Positions 9,214-18,426 of a DNA stretch of 64,000 nt are shown here, one piece after another. A program made the translations under genes and the position numbers. Position 1 is the stretch's first letter, and each line of letters begins with the position of its first letter. Under the pieces are notes generated by a model that saw nothing but the letters and a program-made list of their open reading frames with translations, was not told the DNA's origin and did no database searches. This DNA comes from an uncultured Verrucomicrobiota bacterium (GTDB taxonomy: Bacteria; Verrucomicrobiota; Verrucomicrobiia; Verrucomicrobiales; Verrucomicrobiaceae), in NCBI GenBank assembly GCA_903848465.1, contig CAINGK010000187.1, positions 1 to 64,000 of the forward strand, read 5' to 3'.

Positions 9214-10146
9214 ATGAAGCCTGCCCTTTTTGCCTTTGCCCTTATGATGATTCCCCTGTCATGCACGGTCGCCTCCGCTCCGCAACCCGAGGAGGCTGGA
9301 AAGGTACACTGGGGTCGCATTTTGGAAACCGCACTGTCCTCCAGCGCCCAGACGGGGAAACCGGTGTTTGCCCTGTTTCAGGAAATCCCCGGCTGCGCGG
9401 GCTGCAAGCAGTTCGGCCATGATGTGATGTCCAACCCCCTGCTGGTCGAGGCGGTCGAGACGGAGTTCACTCCACTGCTCGTCCACAACAACAAGGGAGG
9501 CAGAGACGCGGAGGTGATGAAGCGTTTTGGTGAACCGGCGTGGAACTACCAAGTGGTGCGCTTTCTCAATTCAAACGGAGAAGACATCATTCCACGCAAA
9601 GACCAGGTGTGGGACACCGGCGGCATTGCAGAACGCATGATAGCTGCGCTCACGCAGGCAAAACGACCGGTGCCGGGATACATGACACTGCTGGCCGCTG
9701 AGCACTCGCCACGACTTAAGCAGGCCGTCTTTGCCATGTACTGCTTCTGGACCGGCGAGATGGAGCTGGGTAAGATCGACGGTGTGATCACCACCGAGGC
9801 CGGTATCATGGCCCGAGGCGAAGTGACGAAAGTAAGCTACGACCCCGCAGTGATTTCACTGCCGCAGTTGATCGCCGCTGCGGAGAAGGTGGAGTGTGCC
9901 AATGCCGTTTATGTGCCCTCATCTGATCTTGCCATCGTCAAGACCTCGCGGCTCAACGTGGGCACGATCTCTGGCTACCGCACGGCACCCGCGAGCGATC
10001 AGAAAAAACAACTCGGCGGCACTGCGGCGGAAAGGCTACTGCTCTCGCCAGCACAGGCCACGAAGGTGAATGCGTGGATTCGCAATGATACGCCGAAGGC
10101 ACTCGGCTTCCTCACTCCCTCGCAGCAGGCCCAACTCAAAAGATAA
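9214..10146 (+). CDS. VPGUxxT-type thioredoxin-like protein (Cys form) with MsrA-like segment
   Basis: FALFQEIPGCAGCKQFG (IPGCxxC), FGEPAWNYQVVRF, and YCFWTGEMELGKIDGVITTEAGIM resembling MsrA GCFW. Confidence 0.7.
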   Translation: MKPALFAFALMMIPLSCTVASAPQPEEAGKVHWGRILETALSSSAQTGKPVFALFQEIPGCAGCKQFGHDVMSNPLLVEAVETEFTPLLVHNNKGGRDAEVMKRFGEPAWNYQVVRFLNSNGEDIIPRKDQVWDTGGIAERMIAALTQAKRPVPGYMTLLAAEHSPRLKQAVFAMYCFWTGEMELGKIDGVITTEAGIMARGEVTKVSYDPAVISLPQLIAAAEKVECANAVYVPSSDLAIVKTSRLNVGTISGYRTAPASDQKKQLGGTAAERLLLSPAQATKVNAWIRNDTPKALGFLTPSQQAQLKR

Positions 10147-10155
10147 CTGCCGCCG

Positions 10156-10842
10156 TCACCAAGGGATCACCGTACGGTCTTTGATGAACTTCCCGCGCAA
10201 TGTGTGCGGTGCATCCAGCGCGAGCCAGGTGAGTGTGTCTGCGCCTTCTTCAGGGGTGCGTGGTGCCTCGCTGCCACCCATCTCGGTGCGGCACCAGCCG
10301 GGGCACATGCTGTTGACCATCACCTCCGGCAGTGCGGCGGTGAGTTGTTGCGTGAGCATGTTGAGTGCTGTCTTGCTGATGCAGTATGCGGGCGCCCAGG
10401 CCTGCGGCTCGCCATCTAGCTGCCCGGCCCCACTGGAGACATTGATGATGCGTGGCGTGGCGGATTTGGCGAGCAGCGGCGCAAACGCTTGCGAGACTCG
10501 GAGCGTGCCGACGACATTCGTGTTCAGTGTCTCCAGCAACACCTCGGGCTTAAGGTCGAGCAGGCTCTGGTAGTGGTCCAGCAGGATGGCAGAGTTGTTG
10601 GCCAGTACATCCAGTCGGCCAAACTGCTGCTCAATCTGCTTCACTGTAGCCTGCACGCTCGCTTGGTCTGTGATGTCGAGTGCCACACCCACTGCACCAC
10701 TGCCCACCCGTGCAGCGGCCTCGGAGGCCCTGGTGCCATCACGACTGGCGATGATGACTTGTGTGCTACGGGCGGCCAGTTGCTTTGCAGCCGCGAAGCC
10801 AATGCCACGCGTGGCTCCAGTGATGAGTATAACAGGATTCAT
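10156..10842 (-). CDS. Short-chain dehydrogenase/reductase
   Basis: ITGATRGIGFA, LANNSAIL, INVSSGAG, YCISKTALN. Confidence 0.9.
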   Translation of the reverse strand: MNPVILITGATRGIGFAAAKQLAARSTQVIIASRDGTRASEAAARVGSGAVGVALDITDQASVQATVKQIEQQFGRLDVLANNSAILLDHYQSLLDLKPEVLLETLNTNVVGTLRVSQAFAPLLAKSATPRIINVSSGAGQLDGEPQAWAPAYCISKTALNMLTQQLTAALPEVMVNSMCPGWCRTEMGGSEAPRTPEEGADTLTWLALDAPHTLRGKFIKDRTVIPW

Positions 10843-10867
10843 AGAGAGAGGTCGAGGTCACGAACCC

Positions 10868-11293
10868 TCAGGACCGCTCCCAGCGAAACTTACGCTCCTC
10901 CTCGCGGATCGGTTGATCGTTGATGCTGGCATAGCGTTTGGCCATGTAGCCATTCTCATCAAACTCCCAGTTCTCATTGCCATGGCTGCGCCACCATTGA
11001 CCGGCGACGTCATGCCACTCGTATTCAAAGCGCACGGCGATGCGGTTGCCCGTGAAAGCCCAGAGCGTTTTCTTGAGGCGATAGTCCTGCTCCCTGACCC
11101 ATTTCTTTTTCAGAAACTCGACAACCTCGGCACGGCCGTTGAGAAAAACATCGCGGTTGCGCCATTCGGTGTCGGGTGTGTAGGCCAGCGACACACGCTC
11201 GGGGTCGCGGCTGTTCCAGGCGTCTTCGGCGGCCTGGATTTTCTTGATCGCCGTTTCTTCCGTGAAAGGAGGCAGGGGTGGGCGTGGGTTCAT
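10868..11293 (-). CDS. DUF1348 / NTF2-like protein
   Basis: [43 protein letters not shown]...[23 protein letters not shown]. Confidence 0.85.
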   Translation of the reverse strand: MNPRPPLPPFTEETAIKKIQAAEDAWNSRDPERVSLAYTPDTEWRNRDVFLNGRAEVVEFLKKKWVREQDYRLKKTLWAFTGNRIAVRFEYEWHDVAGQWWRSHGNENWEFDENGYMAKRYASINDQPIREEERKFRWERS

Positions 11294-11895
11294 GGTGTGT
11301 GGAGTTTGAGCTGGGATTCGAGTTCGGCAATGCGAGCCTTCAGTGGCGCGACGGCGTCCTGTACCTCGGCAGCAGTGAAACGCGGTGTGATGAATTTGGG
11401 GCAGTTCCAGTCGTAGGACAAAACGTCGATGACAAAGATGCGCTCGACCTTGGCCGCATGACCTCCGGGCGGGGCGATTTTTGCAACAAGATCGGGATGC
11501 TCGCGTGCATCCAACACCTTGGCGTGGCCGAGAATCTTCAGCCGCTCCCGCGCCGGGTAGTCCATGAGGAAAAGATTCACCCGATCGTTCTTCGCGAGGC
11601 TGCCGACGCTGATCATCTGGCGGTTGCCCCCATGATCGGCGAACATCAGCTCGTTCGGTCCGGTGACGCGCAGAAAGCCCTTTGCCCCGCCGCGATGCTG
11701 AAGATACGGCCAGCCATTTTCCGTGATGGTGGCCATGTAAAACGAATCGCGCTCGGCGATGAACGCCGCCTCTGCTGCAGTGAGCGCATCACGCTCAGGC
11801 GTGGAGTCAAAGACGGGATACGTCCGCCCATAGTAATGTCGCTCCGCCTCGAACACGGCAGGCGTGAGCACGGTATGCATGAATCGGTCGGCCAT
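11290..11895 (-). CDS. Pyridoxamine 5'-phosphate oxidase-like flavin-binding protein
   Basis: [31 protein letters not shown]...[43 protein letters not shown]; start MADRFMHTV. Confidence 0.82.
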   Translation of the reverse strand: MADRFMHTVLTPAVFEAERHYYGRTYPVFDSTPERDALTAAEAAFIAERDSFYMATITENGWPYLQHRGGAKGFLRVTGPNELMFADHGGNRQMISVGSLAKNDRVNLFLMDYPARERLKILGHAKVLDAREHPDLVAKIAPPGGHAAKVERIFVIDVLSYDWNCPKFITPRFTAAEVQDAVAPLKARIAELESQLKLHTP

Positions 11896-11923
11896 AATCG
11901 AGGTGGAGCGAGGGGTTGCTGTT

Positions 11924-12295
11924 TTAGAATACGAGTGTCTGCCAGCCTTCGGCCAAGTAACGGCGGATGCTCGCCAGTCCGGGAGTCCCGGCCAGTGCAT
12001 GATCTTTGATCCCCGGCAGACCGCAGGCTTCGACTTCCTTCGTCGCACCAAAAACAGCGGAGCAGCCGCAGGACGCACCAGTGATGACCGGACGCACCGC
12101 ATTGTAGAGCCCATGGGCCGGATGTGTGGGCTTCGAGAATTCGGCAGGCCAGCGCACTCCAGTTCCGGCGAATACGACATTGACCTCGTCGTCCTTGTCT
12201 TGGGATTCCGCAGCGAGTGCGAGTGCGTTGAAGGCGCGGCCAAGGGCTTCTTCGCCGTTTTTAGGATCGGAGGTGATGATGATTGCGAGTTTCAT
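11924..12295 (-). CDS. DsrE/DsrF-like family protein
   Basis: MKLAIIITSDPKNGEEALGRAFNALALA...VNVVFAGTGVRWPAE. Confidence 0.7.
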   Translation of the reverse strand: MKLAIIITSDPKNGEEALGRAFNALALAAESQDKDDEVNVVFAGTGVRWPAEFSKPTHPAHGLYNAVRPVITGASCGCSAVFGATKEVEACGLPGIKDHALAGTPGLASIRRYLAEGWQTLVF

Positions 12296-12417
12296 GGGAG
12301 GGTGTGTTTGGGTTGACAAGCTCTTTGGTGAGCGAGTGGAGAGTGCGCCAGACGTGGACTTGCGGGTAATGCCGGTTCACTGTTGCCGTTATGCCGGATG
12401 AGCATATCCTCGGCGGC

Positions 12418-13311
12418 ATGATGGACCGCATTCGAGCCCTGCTCACCGTGATCGAAGAAGGCAGCGTCAACCGCGCTGCAGTGCGGCTGCGCATCACCCA
12501 GCCTGCGCTGAGCCGTCAGATGCAGGCCCTGGAGCATGAAATCGGCGGCAAGTTGCTGGAGCGCGAGCCAAGCGGTGTGAAGCCCACCGGCCTTGGTCAT
12601 GCCTTGGTGAAGGCCATGCGCCCGCTGGTTGGCAGCTATGATGCAGCATTGGCTGAGCTGCGCCGTCAGGCTCGCGGCGAGCGCTCCGAGTTGCGCGTGG
12701 GTTATTTGCTTTCGGCTGCACAGAGCATGCTCACCCCGGCTTTGGCAAAGCTGCGCAAGTCACAGCCGGAGGTGAAGCTGAAACTGCACGACATGTCTCC
12801 TCGCGAGCAGATCGACGGCCTGCGTGCGGGGGAGCTTGATCTCGCTCTCATCGGCCAGGAGGGCGTGGCGGCGGCGCGAGAATTTCACAGCGTCAAGCTT
12901 TGTTCACTCCGTGTCTGTGCGGCGGTGGCCGATGGTGACTCGATTGCGGTACGAAAAAGCATCGCACTTAAAGAGCTGAAGGGCCGTGATTTCATCGGCG
13001 TGGATGAAGACCAGGTGCCTGGGCGCAATCGCTGGGTTGTTGCTCTGTGCAAATCGGCCGGGTTCAAGCCGCGCTTCGCAGTCATCGTGGACGGCATCAC
13101 CAACGTGCTTTCGCAGGTCGTCTCCGAGTCAGGCGTGACCCTGCTACCAGCCTACTTTGAAAAACTGCAGCATCCCGGCGTGACCTTTGTGCCGGTCAGC
13201 GATGAAACCGCCCGCTGGGACTTCATCGTTCTCTGGCAAAAAGGCCGCGCCTCCACCGCCACACGCGCCCTGGTCGATGCGCTGAAGCAAGTCGCGATGA
13301 CGCTGCGTTGA
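12418..13311 (+). CDS. LysR-family transcriptional regulator
   Basis: N-terminal HTH MDRIRALLTVIEEGSVNRAAVRLRITQPALSRQMQALEHEIGGKLLER; effector domain follows. Confidence 0.93.
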   Translation: MMDRIRALLTVIEEGSVNRAAVRLRITQPALSRQMQALEHEIGGKLLEREPSGVKPTGLGHALVKAMRPLVGSYDAALAELRRQARGERSELRVGYLLSAAQSMLTPALAKLRKSQPEVKLKLHDMSPREQIDGLRAGELDLALIGQEGVAAAREFHSVKLCSLRVCAAVADGDSIAVRKSIALKELKGRDFIGVDEDQVPGRNRWVVALCKSAGFKPRFAVIVDGITNVLSQVVSESGVTLLPAYFEKLQHPGVTFVPVSDETARWDFIVLWQKGRASTATRALVDALKQVAMTLR

Positions 13312-14193
13312 TCAACGCAGCCGCAGGCCATGCTGCTGCCAGAACGAATTCAGCGCGGCATGCGAGCCGTTGAACACATTGCGCTCCACGGGACGGTCAA
13401 GATTGCCGAAGTAGAGGCTGTTACGGTTCAGGCCGTGATTGTAAACCTTCGGCTGTGAGCGGCCATGCGCCCATTCCACGCCACCGTATTGCCACAGTGT
13501 CCAGTTTGACCAGACCTGATATTGGTGGAGCAGGCCGTGCGGATTGACCGGTGCGGGATAATCCGGCCCCGCACCACCATCGTGGGAATACAGCGCCAGC
13601 CAGTAAGGCATGCGGCGCAGCTTGGCTTTCGTGGCCGGGTCCGCGCTACTGAGGAGCCGCTTCATGTGCGTGCTGTTTTCCAGATACGCCACCGGCACCA
13701 CGCCTGTGCGTGATTCCACGCGGTCGATGAAACGCAGGATGTCGGAGAGCCGCGAGTGCGCATCAAAGTCGGCGCACAGCAGCAGCGCCGGTGCATTCCA
13801 GGCCCGGCCACGCGCCAGCGAGTGTGCTCTTGCGCTGAATTGATCCGCCTGCGCCACGGCATCCACATGGTTTTGCAGACGATAATAAATCCCTGGCAGC
13901 ATCCCGGCACGATCCGCAGCCGCGAGGAAGTTCCCGCATTTTTCATCCAGATTTCCGCCCTTGCCCGCCCGAGCGATCAAGCCGCTGGCCCCGTTCGCAC
14001 GTAGAGCAGACACATCATGCTCCGAGTAGCCCTGCCCCGCGCGCTGCTTCTCCTTCGGATCATAAGCCGAGACATTGATGATCTGCGGCAGGCCCCAGGA
14101 TGAAGGCTGCGGACTTGTGGGCACGCCGCCGGGTTGGGGAGTGGTACATTGAACCAAAACAAGTGGGAGCAGCAGCAGAACAAGGGGTTTCAT
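13312..14193 (-). CDS. Lipoprotein with GH25-like (lysozyme-type) domain
   Basis: Lipobox LVLVQC; INVSAYDP...ARAGKGG...YYRLQN...LLLCADFD...LWQYGGVEW pattern of GH25-like folds. Confidence 0.5.
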   Translation of the reverse strand: MKPLVLLLLPLVLVQCTTPQPGGVPTSPQPSSWGLPQIINVSAYDPKEKQRAGQGYSEHDVSALRANGASGLIARAGKGGNLDEKCGNFLAAADRAGMLPGIYYRLQNHVDAVAQADQFSARAHSLARGRAWNAPALLLCADFDAHSRLSDILRFIDRVESRTGVVPVAYLENSTHMKRLLSSADPATKAKLRRMPYWLALYSHDGGAGPDYPAPVNPHGLLHQYQVWSNWTLWQYGGVEWAHGRSQPKVYNHGLNRNSLYFGNLDRPVERNVFNGSHAALNSFWQQHGLRLR

Positions 14194-14361
14194 CAGTGGG
14201 CAAACTCACTTCTACAGCTAACCTGCGCAAGGAGACGTTTTCTTCCGCGACATAGAGCTTGCATGCTGCTTTGAAATGCTGAGCAAATAGGGTGACTTTC
14301 CACACCTAAAGGCATTGCGTTGAAAGAGTGTCTTCTTGGCTTCGTCCTCACACTCCTGACC

Positions 14362-15873
14362 ATGAAACTCGCCCTGACCTTTCTCTTTGTCCTGACCCTG
14401 CATGCCTTCGCGGATCTCGCGGGCGGCAGGCCGAACATCATTCTCATCATGACGGATGATCAGGGTTACGGACAGATGGGCTGCGTGGGCCATCCATGGC
14501 TGAAGACGCCGAATCTGGATGCGCTTCATTCCAAGAGCCTGCGCTTCACCCGCTTCCTCGTCAGCCCCACCTGCTCGCCCACCCGCAGCGCCATCATGAC
14601 GGGCCGGCCCGATCTGAAGAACGGCATCACGCACACCATTCTGGAGCGCGAGCGCATGACGCTGAAAGCGACCATCCTGCCGCAGGTGCTCAAAACTGTG
14701 GGCTATACCTCCGGCATTTTTGGCAAATGGCACCTCGGTGATGAAGAAGCGTATCAGCCGAACAAGCGCGGTTTTGACGAAGCCTTCATCCACGGCGCAG
14801 GCGGCATTGGGCAGGCCTATCCCTGTTCCTGTGCGGATGCGCCAGACAACACTTACATGGACCCCGTCATCCGTCACAACGGCAGCTTTGTGAAGACGCA
14901 CGGCTTCTGCACGGATGTCTTCTTCACCGCCGCACTCGGCTGGATGAAGCAGCAGAAGGACAGCGGCAAACCGTTCTTCACCTACCTCACCCCCAATGCG
15001 CCGCACGGGCCGTACATCGCGCCGGAGAAGAATGCGAAGCACTTCACCGATCTCGGCTTTGGCAAAGAGCAGGCCGGGTTCTACGGCATGATCGAAAACA
15101 TCGACGAGAACATGGGCCGCCTCGCAGAGAAGCTGAAGGAATGGGACTTGTACAAAAACACCGTCGTCATCTTCATGTCTGACAATGGCACCGCCGGTGG
15201 CGCCCCCGGCACTGCGGGCAAGGACGTCGCACCCGGCTATCCGTTCTTCAACGGCGATCAGGTCGGCATGAAAGCCTCCACGGATGAAGGCGGCGTGCGT
15301 GTGCCGTTCTTCATCCGCTGGGATGGACATATCAATGCGGGCCGTGACATCAGCACCATCGCCGCGCACATCGATCTGCTGCCCACCTTTGCCGCGCTGG
15401 CCGGGGCGGAACTGCCGAAGAAGCAGGTCGATGGCCGCAGCCTGCTGCCGCTGATCGAAGGCAAGGCTGACAAGTGGGAGGATCGCTACCTCTTCACTCA
15501 TGTAGCCCGCTGGTCCACGGGCACGGAGCCAGACACGCAGGAATTTCTCAACTACGGCGTGCGCAACCAGCGCTTCCGTTTCGTCGGTCCGCGTGCTGGC
15601 GGCAATCCGAAGAAAAAACAAGCCACCGCACAGCCCAGCAAAGGCGCGCTCTACGACCTCGAAGCTGATCCATATCAGAAGACCGATGTCAGCGGCGATT
15701 ACCCCGAAGTGGTGCAGAAAATGAACGCCGCCTATGACAGCTACTGGAAGGAAGCACGTCCGCTCATGGTGAATGAAACCGCGCCCATGTCTCCCACAAA
15801 GCCCTACTGGGAGGTTTACGAAAAGCAGCTCAAGTCAGGCGGCATCCCCGACTGGACACCGCCCTCGCTATGA
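14362..15873 (+). CDS. Secreted sulfatase
   Basis: RPNIILIMTDDQGYG, CSPTRSAIMTGR, GKWHLG; start MKLALTFLFVLTLHAFA. Confidence 0.93.
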   Translation: MKLALTFLFVLTLHAFADLAGGRPNIILIMTDDQGYGQMGCVGHPWLKTPNLDALHSKSLRFTRFLVSPTCSPTRSAIMTGRPDLKNGITHTILERERMTLKATILPQVLKTVGYTSGIFGKWHLGDEEAYQPNKRGFDEAFIHGAGGIGQAYPCSCADAPDNTYMDPVIRHNGSFVKTHGFCTDVFFTAALGWMKQQKDSGKPFFTYLTPNAPHGPYIAPEKNAKHFTDLGFGKEQAGFYGMIENIDENMGRLAEKLKEWDLYKNTVVIFMSDNGTAGGAPGTAGKDVAPGYPFFNGDQVGMKASTDEGGVRVPFFIRWDGHINAGRDISTIAAHIDLLPTFAALAGAELPKKQVDGRSLLPLIEGKADKWEDRYLFTHVARWSTGTEPDTQEFLNYGVRNQRFRFVGPRAGGNPKKKQATAQPSKGALYDLEADPYQKTDVSGDYPEVVQKMNAAYDSYWKEARPLMVNETAPMSPTKPYWEVYEKQLKSGGIPDWTPPSL

Positions 15874-15893
15874 GTGCCGCTCACAGTCTCACA

Positions 15894-17093
15894 TTAAACA
15901 TCTTCCCGCTTCACGAAGCGCCTGCGGTGCCACAGCAGCCAGAATAGCGCCAGCAGCGCCCACGTCAGTGCGGCGTAAATGTGATGGGACACCGTCGTGG
16001 AAGGCACCCAGGCGGGCGTGGCGCGGGTGATAGCGGCAAGGACACCGAGAAAGATGAGGAAACGCACCCACTTGCTTTTCACAAAAAAGCCGTCGAGGTC
16101 GCCGCTGTGGCCAAACAGCACCCGGCTGCCGACAATGAGCATCAGCATGCCGAAACCGCCGATGTAGAGCAGGTGCTCCACGCTGACATGCTGTGCGTAG
16201 AAGAATCCGGCAAGCGCTAGACCGAGCCAGCCGAGGATCAGCGCCCAAAACAAGCCCGTGGTGAGTGAGCCGCTCTGCGCCGTCTGCCAGCGTACCTCCA
16301 TGAGCAAATAGGCCGCTGCTACAAGTACACGCAGCGCATAGCCCGGGATGACCTGCGCGTAGGCTTCGAGAAAGAAGCTGCCGACCAGCAGAGCAGCGGC
16401 AATGACGGAACGCACCAGTGTCACACGGCTCTGCGCTGCGGTTTTGGGATCGCCAAAATCACCGCCGAGCATGCGCGGAAACACAAACGCGCCGATGCCC
16501 AGCACCGGCGGCAGCAGCAGGCCCTGATAAAGCAGTAGATTCGCGAGGCGGAGGCGCTGCGGATCGAGCAGGATTGCCGACGAGAGCAGCAACGCCGCTC
16601 CCGAAATGCCGCAGATCAGACCGGTGAGCGCGAGGAGCAATTGCGGTGGGGGCACCTCCTTGCGGAACTTCACCACACGAATCAGCAAACACAGTAGCAA
16701 CGAACCGAGCAGCGCGATGAAAAACATATCACCCCAGGCCAGATGCAGCGTGAGGTGAGATATGCCGCAAGCCTGATGCAGAGCGAAGAGCCAGAGCAAT
16801 TCCACCGGAGTGAGCTTCGGAGCCGTGGCCATGCGCGGCCCAGCGGTGCCGAGAAATCCGACGACAAACGCCGCACCGAAGGCCTCGATCATGATCCGTG
16901 CGTGGACGAAGTTCGGATAAAAGCCAAGCTGCTGCGCATAATACAGCGGCCACAACGTCACGCCGATGATGCTCCACACCGCACCGCTGAAAAAGAACAC
17001 TCGATACGGCTCTGCCGCGAGCCAGCGCAGTCCATCACGGCGCGTCCCAGATGCGCGGTGTTTTTTGTGTTTACAGGCGGGGAACTGGCTCAT
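15894..17093 (-). CDS. nnrS: NnrS-family haem-copper membrane protein
   Basis: EPYRVFFFSGAVWSIIGVTLWPLYY, HARIMIEAFGAAFVVGFLGTAGPRMA, many TM segments. Confidence 0.88.
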   Translation of the reverse strand: MSQFPACKHKKHRASGTRRDGLRWLAAEPYRVFFFSGAVWSIIGVTLWPLYYAQQLGFYPNFVHARIMIEAFGAAFVVGFLGTAGPRMATAPKLTPVELLWLFALHQACGISHLTLHLAWGDMFFIALLGSLLLCLLIRVVKFRKEVPPPQLLLALTGLICGISGAALLLSSAILLDPQRLRLANLLLYQGLLLPPVLGIGAFVFPRMLGGDFGDPKTAAQSRVTLVRSVIAAALLVGSFFLEAYAQVIPGYALRVLVAAAYLLMEVRWQTAQSGSLTTGLFWALILGWLGLALAGFFYAQHVSVEHLLYIGGFGMLMLIVGSRVLFGHSGDLDGFFVKSKWVRFLIFLGVLAAITRATPAWVPSTTVSHHIYAALTWALLALFWLLWHRRRFVKREDV

Positions 17094-17551
17094 GCGGCAG
17101 GCTGCTGATAACGCGCATAACGCGCGCGTTGTTCCGGTGTAACGTTGGCGGGATCGAAACGGGGATCGGGAACCTGGTTGATGCGCGCGTAGATGACGTT
17201 CGCCATGTCTGCCGCGCAGCTTTTGATGTGCTCGGCCCGCTCGCCGGCAAAGAGATCGTCCACCGTACTGCGGAAGAGCTGCAGCCAGTGGTCAAACTGC
17301 GCACGGCCCATGGGCGTCTGCGAGACGAGCTTTGCATGCGCGGCGATGGGATTGCCGGTGAAGCCGCCCGTACGAAACAGCACCGTCTCCCAGAAGGCAT
17401 ACATCTTTGGCAGATGCGTGGTCCAGTTGGTCTGCGCGACTTCGTTGAAGATGAACCCCAGCACCTCGTCGGTGCGGATGCGGTCATAGAAGGTGTTCAC
17501 CAGTGTTTCGATTTCGGTGCGTCCGGCGATGTCAGGCTTGGTCTCAAACAT
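17090..17551 (-). CDS. Group III truncated haemoglobin
   Basis: IETLVNTFYDRIRTDEVLGFIF...WTTHLPKMYAFWETVLFRTGGFTGNPIAAH...FDHWLQLFRSTVDDLFAG. Confidence 0.88.
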   Translation of the reverse strand: MFETKPDIAGRTEIETLVNTFYDRIRTDEVLGFIFNEVAQTNWTTHLPKMYAFWETVLFRTGGFTGNPIAAHAKLVSQTPMGRAQFDHWLQLFRSTVDDLFAGERAEHIKSCAADMANVIYARINQVPDPRFDPANVTPEQRARYARYQQPAA

Positions 17552-17704
17552 GCATTCACCATGCAACATTCACCGCCCCTGTCGCTGCTCTGTTTGTGCT
17601 CCGTTATGCGCTGGAATTGGCGTGCGCAAGCAACGCGCATCTCTGCGCAGGATCGGTGCATTGATGCATCGCCGATACAACTTATTAAATAGCCCAACCA
17701 AACT

Positions 17705-18301
17705 ATGAAACTCATCCTCTCATCCCTCGCCACCATCAGTCTCGTCATGACGCTGCTTGTCAATGCCGCCATGGCCATTGATCCCGCTGCGGTCGCCACG
17801 CAAGCAGCCACGAACACTGTCTGCCCGATCAGCGGCAAACCAGTCGATCCCGCCATCACCGCCGAATATGAAGGCCGGAAATGGTCCTTCGCTAAAGAAG
17901 CCTGCAAAACGAAATGGCTGAAGGCCCGTGAAGACAGCCTGTATCAAAAACTGGGCGGCAAACCCGCCATGGAGGCTGCGGTGGACGCCTTCTACGTCAA
18001 AGTACTGGTCGATGACCGCGTGAAGCATTTCTTCGACAACGTGAGCATGGACAAGCAGCGCCGGAAGCAGAAGGAATTCCTCAGCGCCGCCTTCGGTGGA
18101 CCGCTGCCATGGACCGGCAAGGACATGCGCAAAGCACACGAGGGCATGGGCCTCACTGTGGAGCATTTCAACGCCATCGCCGAAAATCTCGTGAACACTT
18201 TGAAGGATCTGAAGATCAAACAAGAGCTTATCGACCAAGTCGTCGCCGTCGCGCTTACGACCAAGGACGATGTGCTTGGCCGTCCGAAGAAGGCCAACTG
18301 A
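17705..18301 (+). CDS. Secreted group I truncated haemoglobin with N-terminal YHS-like domain
   Basis: Signal peptide; CPISGKPVDPAITAEYEGRKWSFAKEACKTKW; then SLYQKLGGKPAMEAAVDAFYVKVLVDDRVKHFF...FLSAAFGGPLPWTGKDMRKAHEGMGLT. Confidence 0.85.
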   Translation: MKLILSSLATISLVMTLLVNAAMAIDPAAVATQAATNTVCPISGKPVDPAITAEYEGRKWSFAKEACKTKWLKAREDSLYQKLGGKPAMEAAVDAFYVKVLVDDRVKHFFDNVSMDKQRRKQKEFLSAAFGGPLPWTGKDMRKAHEGMGLTVEHFNAIAENLVNTLKDLKIKQELIDQVVAVALTTKDDVLGRPKKAN

Positions 18302-18330
18302 GAGCTGTCCATCTCTCATTGACCCATACG

Positions 18331-18376
18331 CCGCCGCAGTGAGTGCCAGGAGCCCTTCGCTGCGGCGGTTTTGTTT
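18331..18376 (+). terminator. Rho-independent terminator
   Basis: CCGCCGCAG-loop-CTGCGGCGG followed by TTTTGTTT, just after the truncated haemoglobin stop. Confidence 0.75.
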
Positions 18377-18426
18377 GATGAAAAAAGATGCTGAATCGAC
18401 CTCATGAGAGCGTTTGATCTCCCGCC

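Noticed and set aside
14266-14292. ATGCTGAGCAAAT as another copy of the sulfatase upstream motif
   Set aside because: Only partial match (TTTGCTCAGCAT rather than TTTGCTGAGATGT) and no correctly spaced TCGTTA
14218-15621. 467-aa minus-strand ORF (and the similar ones at 26162-27505, 27673-29019, 37391-38728, 39402-40661)
   Set aside because: All lie mostly antisense to sulfatases with clear active sites; shadow translations rather than real genes
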